Shown piece by piece: positions 1 through 11,512 of a stretch of DNA of 64,000 nt (positions are counted from its first letter, which is position 1; every line of letters starts with the position of its first letter). Under the pieces are notes generated by a model that ran no database searches, was not told the DNA's origin, and was given only the letters and a program-made list of their open reading frames with translations. The stretch covers positions 19,469,501 to 19,533,500 of the forward strand of contig JAPQWV010000017.1 of the NCBI GenBank assembly GCA_027422505.1. The letters are read 5' to 3'. This stretch comes from Craterostigma plantagineum. Taxonomy: Eukaryota > Streptophyta > Magnoliopsida > Lamiales > Linderniaceae. The translations under genes and the position numbers were made by a program.

Positions 1-62
1 GTCACGATTTCGTCAATTAAATAGAATATCACACGTACTCCACACTAATTTATGTTATATCG

Positions 63-886
63 CAGGAAAACAGCTATGGGACATGGCTGATTCACTTTGG
101 ATTGAGTGGATCAATGTAATTTACTTGAAAGGAACTACCTTCTGGGATTGTAGGCCTTCCACTGACTCGTGTTGGCATTGGAAGAAACTTCATAGAATTA
201 AGGACAGCTTCAGGTTGGGATACCAGGGGGAAAAGGTGGCTGCCAAGTGCTGGTGGCAAATATACTGTTAAATCAGGCTATATATGGCTCAAAGGAGTCC
301 AATCCTCCCTTCCCTTTTTGTAATGCTGTTTGGAATAGATTCAACATTCCTAAACATTCGTTCTTTCTTTGGGTGCTGATACAAAGGAGAATCCTAACTG
401 TTGAGAGGCTAATTGGATGGGGCTTGATCATTCAGAATTCAAGATGCAAGCTGTGTGACTCATCTGAGGAATCAACAGAGCATTTATTCCTGGAATGCCC
501 ATTCAGCCAGTCCTTGCTTCAAAAAACTTTCACTTGACTAAAAACTGGATGATTCTGTTCGGACTTTTGAGGAGCTGAGTAAGTGGATCAAGCATATAGC
601 ACATAATCAGAATGTCGTACATGTCGGCTGTGCTTTACTACATCTGGATTGAAAGGAACAATCGGGTACATAAATGCTGAGGGATGGAGAACAGAGAAAC
701 AGCTTTACCAGTTGATTATGCATGAGATGAAATGGAGGATCATGGCCTTTGCTAGTTTGAAGAAAGTTACAAGTTGAGATATTTTTCTGTATATTTGTTC
801 GTAGATTCGGTAGCTTATTAAAGGATGTAAATGGCCCATATTGGGGGAGTGGTAAATGAGATTTTCATTCTACCAAAACAAAAAAG
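63..886 (+). mobile_element. 5'-truncated LINE (non-LTR retrotransposon), copy 1
   Basis: A 13-bp direct repeat TTATGTTATATCG flanks the element (50-62 and 887-899), and the 3' end is A-rich (about 875-886), as expected for target-primed insertion. The coding remnant runs in two frames (about 83-271 and 247-537) and matches the zinc-binding region that follows the reverse transcriptase in plant LINEs (zf-RVT). Visible are WNRFNIPKHSFFLW and the zinc ligands in CKLCDSSEESTEHLFLEC. The reverse transcriptase and endonuclease are absent, so this is a dead 5'-truncated copy. It belongs to the same family as the minus-strand copy at 39,913-40,697. The frame changes near 250. Confidence 0.85.
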
Positions 887-975
887 TTATGTTATATCGA
901 TCTTTGGAACATTCACACGATATTGGGGGGGGTTCGTATTGTATTCTTCTACTGTTAATGAAGCTCGATCTAGAG

Positions 976-1376
976 TAGGGTGTGCATAATTCGGAATACC
1001 GGCCGAATTTACCGAATTACTGAAAAGTTCGGTACCCGAACCGAAACGAAAAATTCGGTTCAGTCGGTTCTTCAAAAAAGAAAATCGATAATTCAGTAAA
1101 TTCGGTTCAGTATAGATTTTGTTCGGTACATTCGGTAGACCAAAAATTTAAATTAAAAATACATTATATTATATTAATAGTCAAAATAAAATTTTAATGA
1201 TATTAAATTATGTATTAATTTAAATATTACTGAATTTTTTTATTATTGAAAATTCGGTTATTTCGGTAAAAACGAATTCCGAACCGAGAAGATAGGGGAA
1301 TCGTATTCGGTTTTGAAGATAGGGGAACCGGAATTTCGGTCGGTTCGTTACTGTTTGTATCGAACAGACAGCCCTA
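976..1376. mobile_element. Non-autonomous hAT element, group A (TTCGGT subterminal repeats)
   Basis: The element starts TAGGGTGTGCATAATTCGG and ends CAGACAGCCCTA. It is flanked by a perfect 8-bp duplication ATCTAGAG (968-975 and 1377-1384). Both subterminal regions are packed with TTCGGT/ACCGAA; the centre is AT-rich and non-coding. An 8-bp duplication plus TAGGG ends is the hAT signature. No transposase is present. Confidence 0.88.
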
Positions 1377-1802
1377 ATCTAGAGCTCATTCAATTGAGGG
1401 GAGAATTTTTTTCAGTTTCGTGCTCAAAGCTTACTTGATTTAGTAAGTTTTTAACGAAGAAAAAGACTATGTAGGGGGACGGACAATATTCCCCTTAAAA
1501 ACATCGCTCATCGTGATGGAATGACTAAATTGATCTAAATCTGCAATATCAAGGACTAAATTGATTCAAATGAAACATCGTGGGTAAAATTGTGTATATA
1601 ATAAACCCATGAGACGTGAAAAAACATTTGACCAGGTTAGTACCAACCCCTCAGGCATTTGACTTGGTTCGACCCGTTCCAAACGGGCTGATTGTTTTGC
1701 TCGTTGATTGACGAATAGGGACGGACCTAGCCTGGTATGACTGGGGGTCAAGAAGGTTCACAGCTCCGGCACACAGCCCATGTATTTAAATAAAATAAAA
1801 AT

Positions 1803-1882
1803 AAAAAAGGTCCAGGAGATTTGAACCCAAGTCGTTTACATATAATGACCTTACAGTAACTCCAAGAACCACTAGACTAGAG
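1803..1882 (-). repeat. tRNA-like segment, possible degenerate SINE head
   Basis: On the minus strand the segment has a Pol III A-box-like TAGTCTAGTGG, a B-box-like GGTTCAAATCT and a following T run (plus-strand A run at 1803-1806). No convincing cloverleaf or anticodon arm could be drawn, so it is not called a tRNA gene. A tRNA-derived SINE head or a chance tRNA relic are the options. The rest of 1385-1952 shows nothing recognisable. Confidence 0.3.
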
Positions 1883-1952
1883 GTAAATTTCAAAAATTCT
1901 AATGCATTTACTATACTTAATTGGACAACGGCTGGCGGGTCAATCCCCCGAG

Positions 1953-2397
1953 TAGGGTTGCAAACGAACCGAACCGAATCGAATATTTGGATTTTTTATT
2001 CGAATTCGTTAATTTTAATTGATATTTGTATTCGGTATTCGATTCGTATACGAATCATGAAATTTGATTCGATAATGATATTCGACGATTCGCGAATATT
2101 CGAATATTCGAATTTTTTTCTAATTTTTCCTCTTCACCTAGAATGATTGTGGGCTAATATGGATTGGGCCTAATAACCAAAACCATATTAATAAATTCTC
2201 ATGGGCCTATTATTTATTTATATGTAATATATTATTCTATCGAATCGAATATTCGATAATTATATGAATCGAATAACGGTGTATTCGTATTCGGTAACTA
2301 TTGGAATAGAAAAAAGTTTTGTATTCGAATTCGAATCTTAAAATTTCGAAGCGAATCGCGAATCGGATAAAAAAAGTTTGATTCTTTTGCAACCCTA
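1953..2397. mobile_element. Non-autonomous hAT element, group B, copy 1
   Basis: The ends are TAGGGTTGCAAACGAA and TTTTGCAACCCTA, and the subterminal regions are full of GAATATTCG-type motifs. The flanks match imperfectly: CCCCGAG on the left and CCCCGAT on the right. The ends match those of the elements at 12,866-13,680 and 30,762-34,043, so all three are one family. There is no coding capacity. Confidence 0.8.
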
Positions 2398-2438
2398 CCC
2401 CGATCCTGTAGGGTCCGTCCCTAACGACTAGGCCGAAC

Positions 2439-2865
2439 TAGGGTTGGCAACGGGGCGGGGGCGGGGATCTAATCCCCGTCCCCGCCCCGCTTTCGGGGAC
2501 AAAATTGTCCCCATCCCCGTCCCCGCCGGATCCCCGCGGGGATTCATTTTTTTAAAAAAAATTAATATTTTAAATATAATATATAAATTTAATTATATTT
2601 TCGTTATAAATTTTATATAAATTATAATTTTATGTATTATTTGTATTAATTTAATATTATTTAAACTATATTTAATATTATTTAAATTATAATGTAATAT
2701 TATATATATATATAGAAAGCGGGGCGGGGCAGGGAACGGGGCGGGATCCCCGCGGGGAAAAATCTTTCCCCGTCCCCGCCCCGCGGGATAAAAACTCGGG
2801 GATTCCCCGCCCCGTTTGGGGCGGATCCCGCCGGGAGGGGAATCCCCGCCCCACTGCCATCCCTA
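2439..2865. mobile_element. Non-autonomous hAT element, group C (GGGGCGGGG repeats)
   Basis: The ends are TAGGGTTGGCAACGGGGCGG and CCCCACTGCCATCCCTA, flanked by a perfect 8-bp duplication GGCCGAAC (2431-2438 and 2866-2873). Subterminal blocks are extremely GC-rich, built of GGGGCGGGG and CCCCGCCCC with GATCCCCGCGGGGA palindromes, around an AT-only core of about 160 bp. It ends about 290 bp upstream of the start codon of the next gene. Confidence 0.9.
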
Positions 2866-3158
2866 GGCCGAACTAAGCCACATTGAAGTTGAATTGAACT
2901 TCAGTTAAAAAAAATGTTGAATTGAACTTGTTAGGGGCAAAAAGGACATTGAATACGCTATTTTTCCTCGTCGTAGTTTGTGAATAGCAGCAATTCACCC
3001 TTTCGTTTTTCATCCTCTGCGTTTCGGAAGCTTGGATTTCAATTTCAAATCTTCAACGATACGATCTGGGAATAGTAATCGGATATTAGCGCAACCCGAC
3101 GTATAGCTACTTCGATCAGATCAACGCAAAATCCTTAGCTGGATCAAATCACGGGAAG

Positions 3159-5884
3159 ATGAGCTCTCAACAGCTTTCAGGAGTAAGTTTTGCTATCAAT
3201 GCGACGAGTGTAGATACGAGTCTTGTCTAGATGTCTGAGATATTCATTTTTTCAGATCTTATGATGTGTTGTGGTCGTCCGTTTATTATTGATGATCCTT
3301 TTTTTTCCCTGATTCCGATTTAGGGATTGCACCCAGGTGGGTTTACAAAGCTGTGCAAGGGTTTGGCAGTGGTGCTAATAGGTGGTCACCTTGTGATTCA
3401 GATTTTGCCATCTGCTGTCTCTTATCTTGCTCTAATCCCTGCCAAGTACCGATCTCTCTCTACCTCTTGCTACTTTTCCTGCATGTTCTCCCTTATCTAT
3501 GCACATGTGATATTTTGGAGTGAGTAGTTAGCATCGTACAGTAGTTGTCTTCGAAATTCAGTAATGCAATCATTTTGTCGGTACTTATTGGCTGCTGTTT
3601 AAAGTGGGATATCCGCATTCCTGATTGAGAGTGGTAGTCAGTAGGATTATGTCTTTCCTTTGGCTTATATTATGTCATATTAGCATGTGGTAGATCACTT
3701 GAGTCTTTTATAGAGTTCGGGCATTGGCTGAAGGTTGTTTTTCAGGTCGAGGGTAGATTGAGACACTGTACATGATTGATACGCTGTCGTAGTAGGTACT
3801 AAATAAGGTCAATTCAGACATATTAAAATAAAGGAAAAGACATGACTGATGATGCAAAAGTTTTAATAGATGGAAACAAGATACAAGTAATATGATGCGC
3901 CGTTGAACATTATTGTGAATTCCTTGGTTTTGACCAAATCGCACAATGTCTAACTTGCTACTTGAAATGCATCCTGAATGGGCAACTAACCACTATTAGA
4001 TCTGGCATAAGAAATGACAAGTGTTGTGAATGAATGCAGAATTTCTGCAATGCTTACGTTTTCTTTTCCAAATATGTTTTTCCATCTTGTTTTTCTTGAT
4101 TTATAATTATAGAACTTTTATTTACATTCTACTACTGCTCTGAAACCCCAGATTAAGATTGATTGTGGTTTTACTTTTTCTACAGGACAATTCCTTTCGC
4201 TTGGAATCTCATAACTGCTGGATACATCGAACAATCAATACCTGGGGTACGTTTTTATTCGTTTTATTTTCATTTGTTTTCATTTTGTTCTTGCTCTCTG
4301 TTGTTCTGTTATCATTCTGAGCGTAATTGTCTTTTTGTTGTAGGTGATCGTCAGCATTCTCGGCCTTCTTTTCATCGGAAAACTGCTTGAACCCATATGG
4401 GGTTCTAAGGAATTTCTGAAGTTCATCTTTGTTGTGAACCTCCTGACGTCGATTTGCGTTTTCGTCACTGCTATTTCCATGTACTACATAACAACGCAGG
4501 AAACATACCTGTAAGTATTGCTATCCTTGCTTTAAAAATTTTAATCTGCTTTACGGCGTTTATGTCCTTCAAACATTTCATTCTTTTTTATTCATTATAA
4601 TCATGTCTGACTCATTGTTTCTTACTTTTCTCTTCATTAACAAATTCTGACGCTGAAAGTCTGAAAGAGGCCATAGTTATTTTTCAAACATCTCTGACTG
4701 TTTTAAATTATCGAATGCCCAAGTAGCAAGTCGTTTATAGTGACCACCAATACTCTTCAAATTGCTGCTTCATTACCATCAGATATTGATTCAAACAACT
4801 TCTAATTTCTTTTTGTGTTCTTGTAGCTATTTGCCTATATCCGGTTTCCAAGGGGTACTTTCTGGATTCTTGGTTGGTATCAAGCAAATAATACCTGATC
4901 AGGAGCTATCGCTGTTAAAGATTAAGGCAAAAGTATGGCATCTCCTTCTGAACCTTCCTTGCTTTTTGTTGTTACGCCACCGTCAGCAGCTAGTGTAGCT
5001 ACAACGTTCTTATCCTCATAACTGTTGCTTGCTTTGACCTTTTTTTTGCAGTGGCTCCCTTCTCTTGCACTTCTGGTTTCGATCTTTGTAAGCTTCTTCA
5101 CTAGTGATTCGGCATCGTATCTTCCTACGTTAGTGTTTGGCACGTATATAGGTTGGATCTACCTCAGATACTGGCAAACAAAACCAGAGACAAAGCTTAG
5201 AGGAGATCCCAGTGATGAATTCGCCTTCGCTACCTTTTTCCCCGAATTTTTAAGGTGGTTCTGCGCTTTAAACTTGAAACTCCTGCCATTTTTAAATATC
5301 TTATTTCTTTAAGCTTAAGCAATATATTCTTTTCGGATGTTATAGGCCAGTGATTGACCCTATTGCTAGAATTTTTGGAAAAATGTTTTGTGGAAGAAGG
5401 TCCGAGTTGTCAGATGAGTCAAGGGGTCATACTCTTGGAGGTACTTCATTGCCTGGCTCAGATCCCATTGAAGCATCTAGAAGAAGGTATATTTTTTCAT
5501 GTGCTTGTCCTGAAATTCATATGCATTTCTAGTTTTCGCATATTATCTAATAATTATTTCTGGTTTCTTGCCTCGCCCATGATGAGTGCATCTTAATATT
5601 CTGTGGTTGCTGCAAATCGTATCTTCCTTATCGTCTTTGTATAAAATGCATTTAAGCTGTTGATTAAGCCAGTAGCACATCCTACTATAACTCATTAGAA
5701 GGCTACCAAAAGGAGCCTTTATGCACTTCAGCTTCTTGTGTTTAGCATTTAGATAAGATGCAAAAAATGTTAATGAAACTGCAGAGAACGAGGGGCACGG
5801 GCGCTTGAAGAAAGATTGGCTGAGAGGTTGGCTGCTGCCCCAAAAACGGAGGATGCACAGACAGATGCTGCTGAAAACGTGTAA
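3159..5884 (+). CDS. RBL19: TMEM115/rhomboid-like integral membrane protein (RBL19-like)
   Basis: Eight exons: 3159-3182, 3324-3445, 4186-4246, 4344-4510, 4827-4932, 5052-5254, 5346-5486 and 5785-5884. All junctions are GT-AG and in phase, giving 307 residues. The order of conserved stretches (GFTKLCKGLAVVLIGGH, TIPFAWNLITAGY, EPIWGSKEFLKF, GVLSGFLVGIKQIIPDQE, ETKLRGDPSDEFAFATFF) is that of the eukaryotic TMEM115 family (DUF1751), the family of Arabidopsis rhomboid-like protein 19. TMEM115 proteins are Golgi multi-span proteins related to rhomboids but without the catalytic Ser-His pair; no GxSG serine motif is visible here. The C-terminus is soluble, ending in a charged helix (ERGARALEERLAERLAAAP). 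The start is the first ATG of a short exon, as in homologues. No stops or broken splice sites were seen. Confidence 0.9.
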
Positions 5885-6710
5885 TAAGAACTTGGAAACG
5901 CAGTGATTATATGAGCCTCAACCTCGAGGTATGACCGTGGCCCCGTCTTTCAAGATTAGCCTTTTTTTTTCTTTTCGTTTTGGTCGTGTGTTGAATATTA
6001 TTATTAACCTTTTCTACTACAAACTTGGCGTAAATACATTTCTTTCAAATTTTAATCTCTTCTGTGGTCCTCTTTTTGCTTGCCCTTTTGCATAGTCATG
6101 CGGATCAATCTACCACCATTGATTTCTTCATTATGATTTGGCAATAAAATACGTAGGTAGCTAATTGTGCTGTTTAAAAGAGTAGCAAACCTGGGAAACC
6201 TATTACATGGCTATTTAAATTTTAAAAGAGTAGCAAACCTGGGAAACCATGGCACGACAAGTTCCTCTAATTGATGAGGATGCTATTTGTAAGAGGGATT
6301 TTAAAAGCTTAATACGCTGACCAAAACACGTATTAATAATAGGCCTGTTCGTTCGATTAATACATAAACATTTGGCAGGTTGATATGAATTGCAACTGCA
6401 ACTTACTTCAAATATAAGAATCTCTTCTACTCTCTTTCGTGAAATTAAGCAAGGAGCAACGTCTGAATTACACTACAATAAACCATTGCGCCATTGCCAA
6501 ATCGTACATTAATCAGCTAATCACTTCCCCGAGAATACACAGATTAAAAAAAATGCTCTTATAAAGAGCATTAACGTGGATAAAAACTGCAAATTGGTCT
6601 GTCAATTAATCAAAATCTAATACTCTTTTATAAAGAGCATAGCGTTGATAAAACTGTAAATTAATTAAGCAATCAGACCTATTAAAGCATTAACTTCATA
6701 ATAATAACTA
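5885..6710. repeat. Intergenic stretch with a 28-bp direct repeat and small hairpins
   Basis: This covers the 3' UTR of the upstream gene and an AT-rich spacer. The 28-bp sequence beginning TTTAAAAGAGTAGC occurs at 6173-6200 and 6221-6248. A perfect hairpin with 9-bp arms AATGCTCTT/AAGAGCATT lies at 6552-6572, and a diverged second copy of the same block lies at about 6621-6641. No gene is visible. Confidence 0.6.
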
Positions 6711-7248
6711 GGGTAAAATGCATATCCCCTCGTTGTTTCGCCGGAATGCACATAAACCCCCGTGATTTATTTATTGCACGGTACTCCCTCGTGGTTTAAA
6801 TATTGTTGCACCGTACCCCCGGGCAGCAGTTTTTGCCCGAAATTGGATCACATGCGCTCTTACTGCAGGTGGGTTAAGCTTAAACCATATTATTTACTGT
6901 TAAATTATCCTAATAACCCCAACTATTCACCTTCTTTTCAAATGATAACCCCCGGGGCAACAGTTTCTGCCCGAAATTGTATTATACACGCTCAATGACC
7001 ATATTATTTACTGTTAAATGACAAGAATAACCCCAACTATTCACCTTCTGGACATTTAGCAGTAAATAATATGATCAAAGCTTAACCCACCTGCAGTAAG
7101 AGCGCATGCAATCCAATTTCGGGCAAAAACTGCTGCCCGGGGGATACGGTGCAACATTAGTTAAACCACGAGGTATCGTGCAAAAAAAAACTACGGGGGT
7201 TTATGTGCATTTAAGCAAAACCACGAGGGAGTTATATGCATTTTACTC
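6711..7248. mobile_element. Foldback MULE-type MITE
   Basis: A perfect 9-bp duplication TAATAACTA (6702-6710 and 7249-7257) surrounds ends GGGTAAAATGCAT and ATGCATTTTACTC. The arms are long and inverted: about 6711-6880 pairs with about 7070-7248, including the stretch CTTACTGCAGGTGGGTTAAG and its complement. The loop holds two copies of a TAACCCCAACTATTCACCTT-like block. Nine-bp duplications and G-initial ends are typical of Mutator-like elements. It is non-coding. Confidence 0.85.
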
Positions 7249-7494
7249 TAATAACTATCTCGTCCTATTCTTAATATATCACTTATTAAAATCACCACTA
7301 CCAATTAATTTATTTCATTGCACACATAGGGTTCCCTAAAATACTAATATTAATTATTCTTATTTCTCACCAATGGGAAATTTATTTTCCAATCCAATCC
7401 ATCATTTATCACCTCGATACTATGACCAATTAAGAACCCTCACAAAAAATAATAACACAAACACACACAACAATAAACCAAAAACACCCTTCAA

Positions 7495-8061
7495 TCAACA
7501 AACTTGAGCCGCCGCCGCCGAAGAAACCACCACACCCTTCAACTCACCCACCGCACCTCCGCAACCCGCGGGCACACCATCGTACTTCACCGCATCCCGA
7601 AGTCTATACCTCTCGGCCCGAGAACCAACGACCTGTCCTAAGATCGAAGCAGCGATGGTAAGAGCCATGGCCGACTTGGGCATGAGCACCGACTTCCTCA
7701 ATAGGCCTATGAATGGGACCGCTGCGTGGACCGCCACGAACCACGATGGCGAGAATTTCTCGGTGTGCTCCCTCCAAATCCCGAGGGGGACGTTGAGGGC
7801 CATTCCCAACATGCCTATGACGAGGACTTTGTTCTCGAGGGGCTGAGGCCTTAGGTTCTTGGCGAAGGCCGTCTTTGAGATGGCGGCTCGAGCCATGACC
7901 ACGGCCTGGGGGCACCTTAGCTTGACTCCCTTTGGGGGTTGGATGGCTTTGCCCATTAAGGGTAGGACTTGGCCCATGGCCCGGTACGATTTGGCTATGG
8001 GGCAGTTTCCGTTTTGAAGCCATTCGTCTGTTGTTGCTGAGTGGTCTGAGCTGTTGCTTCT
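7495..8061 (-). CDS. Conserved plant protein of unknown function (main exon; N-terminus not found)
   Basis: An open exon of 188 codons plus stop on the minus strand, clearly more GC-rich than its surroundings. It opens after a good acceptor (TCTCTCTCAG) with RSNSSDHSATTDEWLQNG and NCPIAKSYRA, then continues through KGVKLRCPQAVVMARAAISK and HTEKFSPSWFVAVHAAVPF to a stop at 7495. An in-frame stop lies upstream of the acceptor, so at least one short 5' exon must carry the start codon; I could not place it. Two or three hydrophobic stretches (VLVIGMLGMALNVPLGI, FVAVHAAVPFIGLL, ALTIAASILGQVVG) suggest membrane association. The sequence reads like a conserved plant family I cannot name. The internal ATG giving 160 residues would drop the conserved N-terminal part. 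Confidence 0.7.
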   Translation of the reverse strand, partial: RSNSSDHSATTDEWLQNGNCPIAKSYRAMGQVLPLMGKAIQPPKGVKLRCPQAVVMARAAISKTAFAKNLRPQPLENKVLVIGMLGMALNVPLGIWREHTEKFSPSWFVAVHAAVPFIGLLRKSVLMPKSAMALTIAASILGQVVGSRAERYRLRDAVKYDGVPAGCGGAVGELKGVVVSSAAAAQVC

Positions 8062-8622
8062 CTGAGAGAGAGGGGAAGAAAAAAAATGGGAACTTTAGGG
8101 AAAATGGAAGTTTTTATGTTTTGGTTGAGTGGAGAAATAGATAACGAAAAGAAGTTGAAAAGGAAAACTCGTAAGTTTAAAACTAATGAAACTAATTTTC
8201 TCTCCAATTTTCTTTTCCACGCTCTTACTAATACCACTTTTCTCTCCAAATTTTCTTTTCCTCACTACTTTCTTCAAAACATGCACAGCCTCAGGGACTA
8301 ATATGTGTGTGTATGTGTGTGATTACATGTTTGAGTGTAAGAAACAGGCAATTAGGTAAGTTCTGTAACATTTCAGGTTCTTAGATTCAAGGAAAGCTAA
8401 GACCAATATCAATGTCATGAGAAGGTGTAAGAAATTTAGGACTAATCTAATTGCATGTGTGGATAAGAAAAAGGCTAACAGCTAACTCGTAACAATATCA
8501 ATGACGCGTGAGGGTTTTAGAAACTCGGGGATTCATCAAACTCTATGAGTGCGTCCATGTGTTTGTGATTAAGTGAGGTGTAAGGAAAAAAAGGCATGTG
8601 AATGGCGTTAATTAAGATCATT

Positions 8623-9130
8623 TCAATTCAATACCTTTGAAGATGATTCCTTTTTCGAAGAAGAGTCCGATTTTTTCTTTGCGTTCTTCCACTTCTCGGA
8701 GAACGAGTCGAACCCAAAAGATCCCCCGGCACCGAACCCAGATAGACTAATGGTGGCTGCTTTAGCAGCCAGGGGATTGAACGGAGCTGAATTTTGCATA
8801 AACTCTGACTTTCCCGAGAGGGGAACGACGCCGTTCTGCCCATGGAAGAGCTTGAAAGCTGTGTCGAAACTCGGACCATCCTCAAATATGGGACTTCTGT
8901 CTTTGGCCTGAAAGGTGATAAAACATTCGTAAGATATCAGATTATTGAATCACTCTGAAACATTTAAATGGGATTGGAAAATAACGCTATGAATTACATA
9001 CAGTTGGAGGGAAAGCCATTGCAGTCAAGAAGGAGAAGTTAGTTGGCTCGTTAATGTTCCGAAGAAATGGACACTTAAAAATGTTGTCATTCGAACCCGA
9101 GGAAACCTCATTCTTGCTGCGAAAACCCAT
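8623..9130 (-). CDS. Small plant protein of unknown function, two coding exons
   Basis: Coding exons are 9130-9002 and 8907-8623 (minus strand), joined by an in-phase intron with donor GTATGT and acceptor TTTCAG, giving 137 residues. It starts MGFRSKNEVSSGSNDN, has NEPTNFSFLTAMAFPP across the junction, then SPIFEDGPSFDTAFKLFHG, PFNPLAAKAATISLSGFG, and a lysine/serine-rich tail (KWKNAKKKSDSSSKKESSSK). There is no signal peptide or membrane segment. An acceptor 22 bp before the ATG and a donor-like CTTTAG/GTATTT near 9690 suggest a non-coding first exon at about 9690-9830. The basic tail could be a nuclear localisation signal, but that is a guess. The last three codons could instead be the start of another intron. 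Confidence 0.65.
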
Positions 9131-10346
9131 TTCAGCGAAATCGATCTGTGCATAAGAAAGGAAAGAATCAAATATGGCATATTTCGAGTTTGTTGCGAGA
9201 AATAAGCACAGAGATGTAAGTATCTTCGATCACAGACAAATCTATTGTTTGACCACTAACATCCAAAAATCATATGCATTCGCAGCTATTTCGAACTTAC
9301 TTAACATGGTAAGAACTATATCAACGAAGCTGCAATGATAGAGTTCGAAGATCCCAATCAGATCAGAATAAAAATTTGTGCATATAATACCCTCAATTTT
9401 CAATTCTTCCCAAATCGAAACAAAAGGTCTACTAAGGAGAGAGATAGAGCAACCCTAATTCGTACCCAGAACGATCATGGAAGCACGATGAGCATATTCC
9501 AATCAATTGCGGAACCATTTCAACATTTGTCAGCAGAAATTCATCAGAAATAACAATTAAAAAAATCCGAATATAGAAAAAAAATGGAATTACCCATCAC
9601 GAGAAAAAAAAACTCAGAATTGAAAATCCATCAACAACAGATCACAATTACAAAACAAACCGAGCAGAGCTGAAAAAACAGAAAATACCTAAAGAATTCC
9701 GACAGGTGGATGCTCGAGGAGATTGTATGATCGGAACAAAATTTTCAAGAGATTGAAACACAAAAAAAATAAGAGTAGGTGAGACGAAGAGGGTTAGGTG
9801 CTTTTGGAGGCCACAAGCAAAATGGCAGTGAAATAAATGTTCGACTGATGTAATCCATCGCTATTATTTATAGATAAAAGATTATATATATATATATTAC
9901 GTTGTGGGCGAGTTCTTTCAACGAGCCTTTACAAGAAAATTTCTAACATATATATAACGTGTTGAATGACGTGAATGTCAATATTATACCATTTCGGTCA
10001 ATAATGTTGAAATGAATATTATTATCTTGGTCAACAATGTAAAGCTATTTTTTACGTGAAATATTCAACGAGGAAAGAAGCTAAGGCTAAATTAGATATT
10101 TGTAATACGAAAATCTCTGAAGAAAGTTATGACTTGAAATTGTTTTAGCATATAATGTTGAATATCGTAGGTCCAACGGCTTTTGCTTTTCTGAATGAAA
10201 TTTTAATTATCTTTTCTAATATAAAAGCCTATGAAAAGCACGTAGTAAGTAGAAAATGTATCGAAAACGGACGCCAGTTCAGACCGAAAACTAGCGGACC
10301 GACTGGAAATTCAGTGCAATTTCGATCCGGTTTAAGCTTCAAGTAA
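9131..10346. other. Intergenic, no gene seen
   Basis: It holds the presumed 5' UTR exon and promoter of the minus-strand gene to the left, then AT-rich sequence with a short TA run near 9887. Nothing recognisable lies between about 9850 and 10346. Confidence 0.5.
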
Positions 10347-10353
10347 ACCTCAT

Positions 10354-10999
10354 ATGTTTTTTAACTAATGGACCATGGTACGGACTCAAACTGGATGGGC
10401 CGAAAAATAAATAATGAAGAAGCCCCATCAAGCCCACAAAGAAGAAGAGACCAAAACCATGCGTGAAGATAACAGGCGAGGGGACCTCCGAGAACCCTTT
10501 GCACAAAAACATTGTCCGGACTAAGGGAGACTCTTTGGGGATATCTAAACAAAGATATAACAGAAAAGAGGAAAAGAAAGCTACAGGGGCACGTGTCAAA
10601 CCACGATAGGAGGGCGACTCTGATTCAAGAACTGCAAGCCGCCATCGGGGTCATTCAATCAGCAACCTTTCATTGATCTTAGTACCACACGCAATGTGCT
10701 CTTCAGAAAGCCTGAAGCACAGCACCCTATAGGCAGCCAGGAGCTGCTATAAAAGAAGGACTTAGCCACATATTATCCTTAACTCTCTTTTTCAAAACAC
10801 ACAGTTCATATTACAATTTCCTCTCTAGGAATCTGTTAGATAATTTCTTATTTGAAGAGTGAAGGTGAGGATTAGTTGAGTGTGTAAACCGTTACGACGC
10901 AGTGAAAGGAAGTTCCCCAGCGCCCCGTTGACGTAGAATCCAAAAGAATTCGAACCACGTAGATCCTCGCGTTATTTCTGTTTACGTCCGCTTTATGTC
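10354..10999 (+). mobile_element. LTR-like block, probable Gypsy solo LTR
   Basis: A TATA-like GCTATAAAAGAAGG near 10,747 is followed by a leader and an end region with GTAAACCGTTACGACGCAGTG and GAACCACGTAGATCC, a layout common at the 3' side of plant Gypsy LTRs. A 7-bp direct repeat ACCTCAT flanks it (10,347-10,353 and 11,000-11,006), but the ends are not clean TG...CA. No open frame resembles a known protein. 11,007-11,512 is AT-rich and shows nothing. Confidence 0.4.
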
Positions 11000-11512
11000 A
11001 CCTCATTAAAATAGCACCTTACGCCCTTATACACTTCATAATATTTGATCTACCGTTAACTAAATTTCCGGAACCCTACATAATAATTTCGTTGATTGGG
11101 AGAGCCCCATATCAGACCATATTTTTATTTGACCCCAAATTTTATAATAATTTCTGTAGCCCTTGGTGTAATTAATTTCAACTACCGACACAATTTACTT
11201 TATTTACTTTTGACCCTCTATTTTATAAAATTCTAATATAGAAAAAAGTTGCTAAATAAACATCTATATAATCCATATTATTTGGTTAACTCAATCACAA
11301 TGTATATATTAGTTATATTTAAAGATATCGGTTTGGCTCCGCTTTGATTGCGATTTTATACCGATTAAACTATTAAACTTTAAACTACTAAAATTTCAGG
11401 TCCCGTTCGAAAATCTGGTTTCAGAACCATGTCAATTCAAATGATCCAAGAAGATATATATATTTAAGTTATAGCTACGGTTAATAATTAGCTTCATGAA
11501 GGAAATAAGAGT

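Noticed and set aside
7604..8023. 139-codon frame overlapping the unknown minus-strand gene (begins MASKRKLPHSQ)
   Set aside because: It is the shifted frame of the exon at 7,495-8,061, whose own frame has the conserved-looking, hydrophobic-segment protein.
10339..10599. 86-codon hydrophobic minus-strand frame
   Set aside because: It lies antisense in an LTR-like block and lacks any conserved motif.
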